A stretch of 64,000 nucleotides of DNA from Hymenolepis diminuta. Taxonomy: Eukaryota > Platyhelminthes > Cestoda > Cyclophyllidea > Hymenolepididae. Below are positions 60,101-64,000 of the stretch, one piece after another (position 1 is the first letter of the stretch; every line of letters begins with the position of its first letter). The stretch covers positions 428,333-492,332 of the forward strand of contig CAADRB010000024.1 of NCBI GenBank assembly GCA_900708905.1. The letters are read 5' to 3'. The notes under the pieces were generated by a model. The model did no database searches, was not told the origin of the DNA, and saw nothing but the letters and a program-made list of their open reading frames with translations. The position numbers and the translations under genes were made by a program.

Positions 60101-62999
60101 AACTATCGATAAGTCTAAAGAAATGTAATCATTTAATGAAATTGTATTCGGGAGACTAAGCATTTAACTTCAATAAATTTACGACATCCGGAATTCATTG
60201 GCATCGCCAAAGAGCACCGCAGCTTGTCCTACATTTGACATAAAAACATTTCCACGTTTACAGCATGTTTCAGTAAATTCAATACGAACTTGTAATGAAA
60301 CACAGCAGACACTTAGAACAATCGGTTTTCTTCAATGGATCTGTTTTGGTTGATAGCTCAGAACCTCATTTCTACCAGTAGCCTCCCGTCTATCTCATAA
60401 GAGGGAAGCATGATCAACTTCACTCCTAGTGTTGAGCGGGAGAGAGCTGTGTCATATTGTTTTCAAATTAATAGGTTGGGGATAAAAGTTTAGGCTGTCC
60501 ATACTGTGCAGTGCCTTGAGAGTGCGAGCAGATACAAATTCATCAAGGTGAAAGTTAAATTAACTTTACCTTTCCACACATTCTGAATATCGCGGACAAG
60601 AATTCACTGGAGTAAATTATACCCATTATGAGAAATCGGACAACTCAATGCTTCCAAGAATCAAAAAAAGTACAACTCTTGACGTTTTTTGCGTTATTAT
60701 GTACTTTCGTTTAACCCTCCATTTCATTCCTTGCCGGAATATTTTCATTGTACCCTTATTCATCCCCCCTCCTCCAGCATTGCCCGCGAATCAACTGTTA
60801 AAACCTGTGAACGCTCCTGACACTATAGCCATAATTTTAACTAGCATCCCGGTATCAATTTAATTAGTTTAGGTGCGGTCGCTGCATTCCATAAACTTCT
60901 GCTGATTCAGTTTTTCACTATTAAAAGATTAAATTGTAAATCTGTAGTAACAAAAAATCACGTAAGTTCTTATAGTTAAATACTGAGATTTAGTTAAATT
61001 TGTCACAATTCATCCTCCAAAACGAGTATTATTAAAAGGCGTTATGGCCTTGAGCATTGATAAAAACAAATACTGCTCTTCACCTTCTCTATTAAATGTA
61101 ATATTTGCAGCTCCCTGATTTCAATGTAGCTGACACTTTTTGAAAGAGCAGTAACGGATAATTAACTAAAATGGTGTATATAGTTAAATTTTATTTTATT
61201 TTTTTAGAAATTATTAAACAAATCAGCGATCTAGTAACGATCCGACAATGTAAACAAACTGAGAAACTTCAGTTATTAAAACAAAATGTTTATTGAAATT
61301 TTAAATAACTAACATTTTGACAAATTTCGAATAAATAATTAATTCATTTCCACTTTTCTATGATAATAAAATATATTTTTTTTAAAAATGGACAAAGAGA
61401 AAAGAACAAAAGATGCCTTCGTTCTAAGACGTTTGTTTACTTAACAATGGCAACATTTTAAAAAAATATTCGAATGTCAAACAACTGCTGGATTAGAGCC
61501 TCTATTTGCTCTTCCTTCTGTTTAGTCTAACTTTTAAGTTGCCAAGATTAAATGCTTTCCAAATGTGCTCTGGCTGAACACTGTCAAACATAGTTCAAAT
61601 TAGAGGTCTCAAGATCGCAGTTTTCTTTGCACATCTTCTGAGTGGAATAGTCAGCCGCTCTAGTTGAGATTGAGCGGTTCCGAGCCGTAAAACTAAACAG
61701 GAAAGGAATGAAAAAGTAATGGTCTAAACTCTCTATCAGGGTGATTGCCTGAGGTTGTGGATGAGAGGCAGCTGCATTAAACTATATTTATCAGATGCAT
61801 GCTATCATTATCCGCATTAATACAAAGAATGTTGAAATTTTCAATTGTTGGAGGCAAGTGACATCGAATAACAGTAAGTCCAACAAAATTATATGGAGAG
61901 TAATGTCAAGGTATCAAAGAGTCATACTTCAATTGATTTTTGAATTCGGATTGTTCACGTTCAAAAATTCGAATTCCGCAATTCGTCCTCTGAATGTCAG
62001 CAAATGTTTGCCAACGAAGTTCAGCACTTATTAATTGGAACTATTTAATCATGAAGGGTCGATCTTACTACTTCGTTTAGTTATTCCTTGAGTGGCTGGG
62101 AAGTCAAAATTTTCTTAAATGCACCACATAAGCTTAAATTTTTAATACATTCGAGAAGAGAGAGATATAACTTTTAAGTTAGTAGAGCTTCGCGCGCTGT
62201 GTTTACCACGAGTGAACAAAAATTCTCGGATGTATATTATCTGTTTGGTATACCGCAGCAAATTTTGTTATAATTTATACATTGTGATCATCCGTAGAAT
62301 AACATCTCACTGCTGCCGATTCACGAGATTTGAGTAAAGATATGATATACATTTCTTATGGGAAAGTGGAAAAATTAATGTATCTGTAACATTACCCCAT
62401 AACCCAATTTGCAATTCTTCTGTCCTGTGATATGAATAATAGTCATGGAGAATGTTTTCTGCATTGATAACTCGTGAAATTCCACCACTGTATTCAGCTT
62501 TGACGCAAAACCTGAACTCTCTACATCGTATTTTTGAAATTTCTTTACCCGTTATCAGTTTCTGTACCTATTCACTCGATTTTGACAAAAAAACGGGTTA
62601 GACTGAAAAAATAAAGTGTAATTTTGCCTTCCATGTGTTAAACTCTGTCATTTTAAGATGAACAGCCCTCCATTTGAAAGGAAGGCTCAGATATTGGAGA
62701 GGGGGTTGAGTGTTGAAATGAAGGAAGTTAGTTCTACTTACAAAAATCAAGATAAAATTTAGCGTCACTCCTTTAAACGATTTGGGGAAAATATTTAAGA
62801 TATCTAGATCCATCGATTTGTTATTTTTCAAAATTAAGTTACTTCAAATCTTTTTCAAATCCACTAAAATTATAACCTAAAATAATAATCAACCACCTTT
62901 TGAATTCAAAGTTGGCTGGGAAAATAAATCACATTTCGTAATCCCCATTATCTGTCTTAAAGTCAGGCTGAAAGGCGCCAAAACTTTTTGTTTCGCGCG
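57161..62999. other. Intergenic sequence, no gene supported
   Basis: Only short chance frames are open. No family similarity, RNA gene or mobile element was recognised on either strand. Confidence 0.5.
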
Positions 63000-63272
63000 A
63001 GGCTTTCGATTAAGAGCCGAACGAACTACAACAGTTCGACAAATCTTATTGGCTCTCTGCCTGAATGTACATGATTGGCTCATCAGACATTCACTGGGGA
63101 ATAACTGACACATACACAGTGCTACAGTGCCATTGACTACTGCTTTGTGTTCAGCTATCGCGCAACCACATTTGGTGCCTGTTTATCGTCCCTGCGTGTC
63201 TGAAAACAATTTTCTCACTGATCTCCTCCCTAATAACATTTGCCACTCAGACAACGTCTGAAAACCGCATTT
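63000..63272 (+). promoter_or_regulatory. Candidate promoter and leader exon of a gene beyond the right edge
   Basis: A second GC-raised, CpG-containing island (ggcgcc, cgcgcg). It carries two attggctc elements (63048-63055 and 63074-63081), inverted CCAAT boxes with the same 26-bp spacing as in the island at 14.1 kb. A splice donor GTAAGT lies at 63273. No convincing coding exon follows before the window ends, so any gene would lie mostly to the right. Orientation is inferred from the donor and the ATTGG direction. Confidence 0.35.
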
Positions 63273-64000
63273 GTAAGTTATCGTCCATTTTCGAAAAATT
63301 TCCTCATTTGCAATAATTAGTATATACGATAATAACTAGTGGATATATTGGAATTTTAATTTAATAATATTTGAATGATATTTGATGGAGATTTCAAAGT
63401 TTCCTTGAGTTCAGACACAAAAACTTTCCTCTGCCTAATTTGTTTCTTGCTTCGAAGTTTTACTGATTTAAAAAATAGCCTGATATACTTTACATTTTTT
63501 AATATGTTCCAGTTCACGTATAAGTGTTTTGCAAATAAACTTAATCATGGAAATAATTAAATTCAACCGAAAAACCTAGTAACCGCTTTCGCAAGTGGCC
63601 ACTTTTTTCAAAAAATTCATCTACAAGCAAACTGCAGTACATAGGAAGATCGATATTAAATTTTGGGGCGTTTGTTTATTCCATTTGAAATAAATCATTC
63701 ATTTTTAACTATTACATTTTCTTTCCCCTACACATTTTGATTAGAGATGAATCGCTTAATGTCTTCTACGAAGTAAATATGAAGTGGTTTCTAGTAAATA
63801 CTCTTCATGAATCAAAGGATTGAAGATTATGAAGTTCGGCTTTCAAGAATCAACAAATTGATAGCTATCTACCTGGAAACTACCCTTTATCTAATTTAAT
63901 TGATGTCTGAAAATTAATGGCTAAGAAAATGAACAAAAGAATTTTTGAAATTCTTTAATCCTTGAAAATCCACTTTTGATGTTATCTTTTGTAATAAATT
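63273..64000. other. AT-rich sequence at right edge
   Basis: Starts at a GTAAGT donor-like site. It may be the first intron of the putative gene to the right. No exon seen. Confidence 0.3.

Noticed and set aside
1..64000. CRISPR arrays, bacterial operons, rRNA genes
   Set aside because: No regularly spaced repeats, no tightly packed reading frames and no rRNA-like sequence. The spliced receptor gene shows this is animal DNA.

Overview
This is a stretch of an animal nuclear genome. It is AT-rich, has spliced genes with kilobase introns, carries relics of mariner and Ty3/gypsy elements, and has one 23-base assembly gap. The protein style and base composition suggest a lophotrochozoan, most likely a flatworm. 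That placement is an impression, not a proof.

The window is dominated by one plus-strand gene, a kainate-type (non-NMDA) ionotropic glutamate receptor subunit. I could assemble its coding sequence completely from 17 exons between 16998 and 56480. Every junction keeps frame, the exons sum to 3141 nt, and the predicted protein has 1046 residues. In order it contains a signal peptide, an amino-terminal domain (exons 1-8), the S1 half of the glutamate-binding domain (exons 9-11), M1 and the pore loop (exon 12), M3 with the SYTANLAAF gate (exon 13), S2 (exons 13-15), M4 (exon 15) and a long proline-rich cytoplasmic tail (exons 16-17). Exon 13 is followed by a 69-nt intron, whereas the others run from about 0.3 to 7.3 kb. 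Intron 2 appears to use a GC donor.

Region by region: 1-14.03 kb is intergenic, with no gene I can support but with a decayed coding-like block near 3.9-4.6 kb and simple repeats. 14.03-14.24 kb is a GC-raised island with two CCAAT boxes and a splice donor, my candidate promoter and leader exon of the receptor. 17-56.5 kb is the receptor. Its introns hold a dead mariner transposase (24.27-25.33 kb), a rotted Ty3/gypsy integrase between LTR-like repeats (46.03-47.52 kb), hairpins and a few unexplained open frames. 56.5-62.9 kb is the 3' UTR and intergenic sequence. 63.0-63.27 kb is a second GC-raised island with two CCAAT boxes at exactly the same 26-bp spacing and again a splice donor, suggesting that another plus-strand gene starts at the right edge.

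Nothing here is an obviously new molecular system. The points most worth checking are unusual residues in the receptor (Lys directly after the Q/R-site Gln, and Met in place of the ligand-site Pro), the shared promoter architecture, and the decayed open reading frame near 4 kb.
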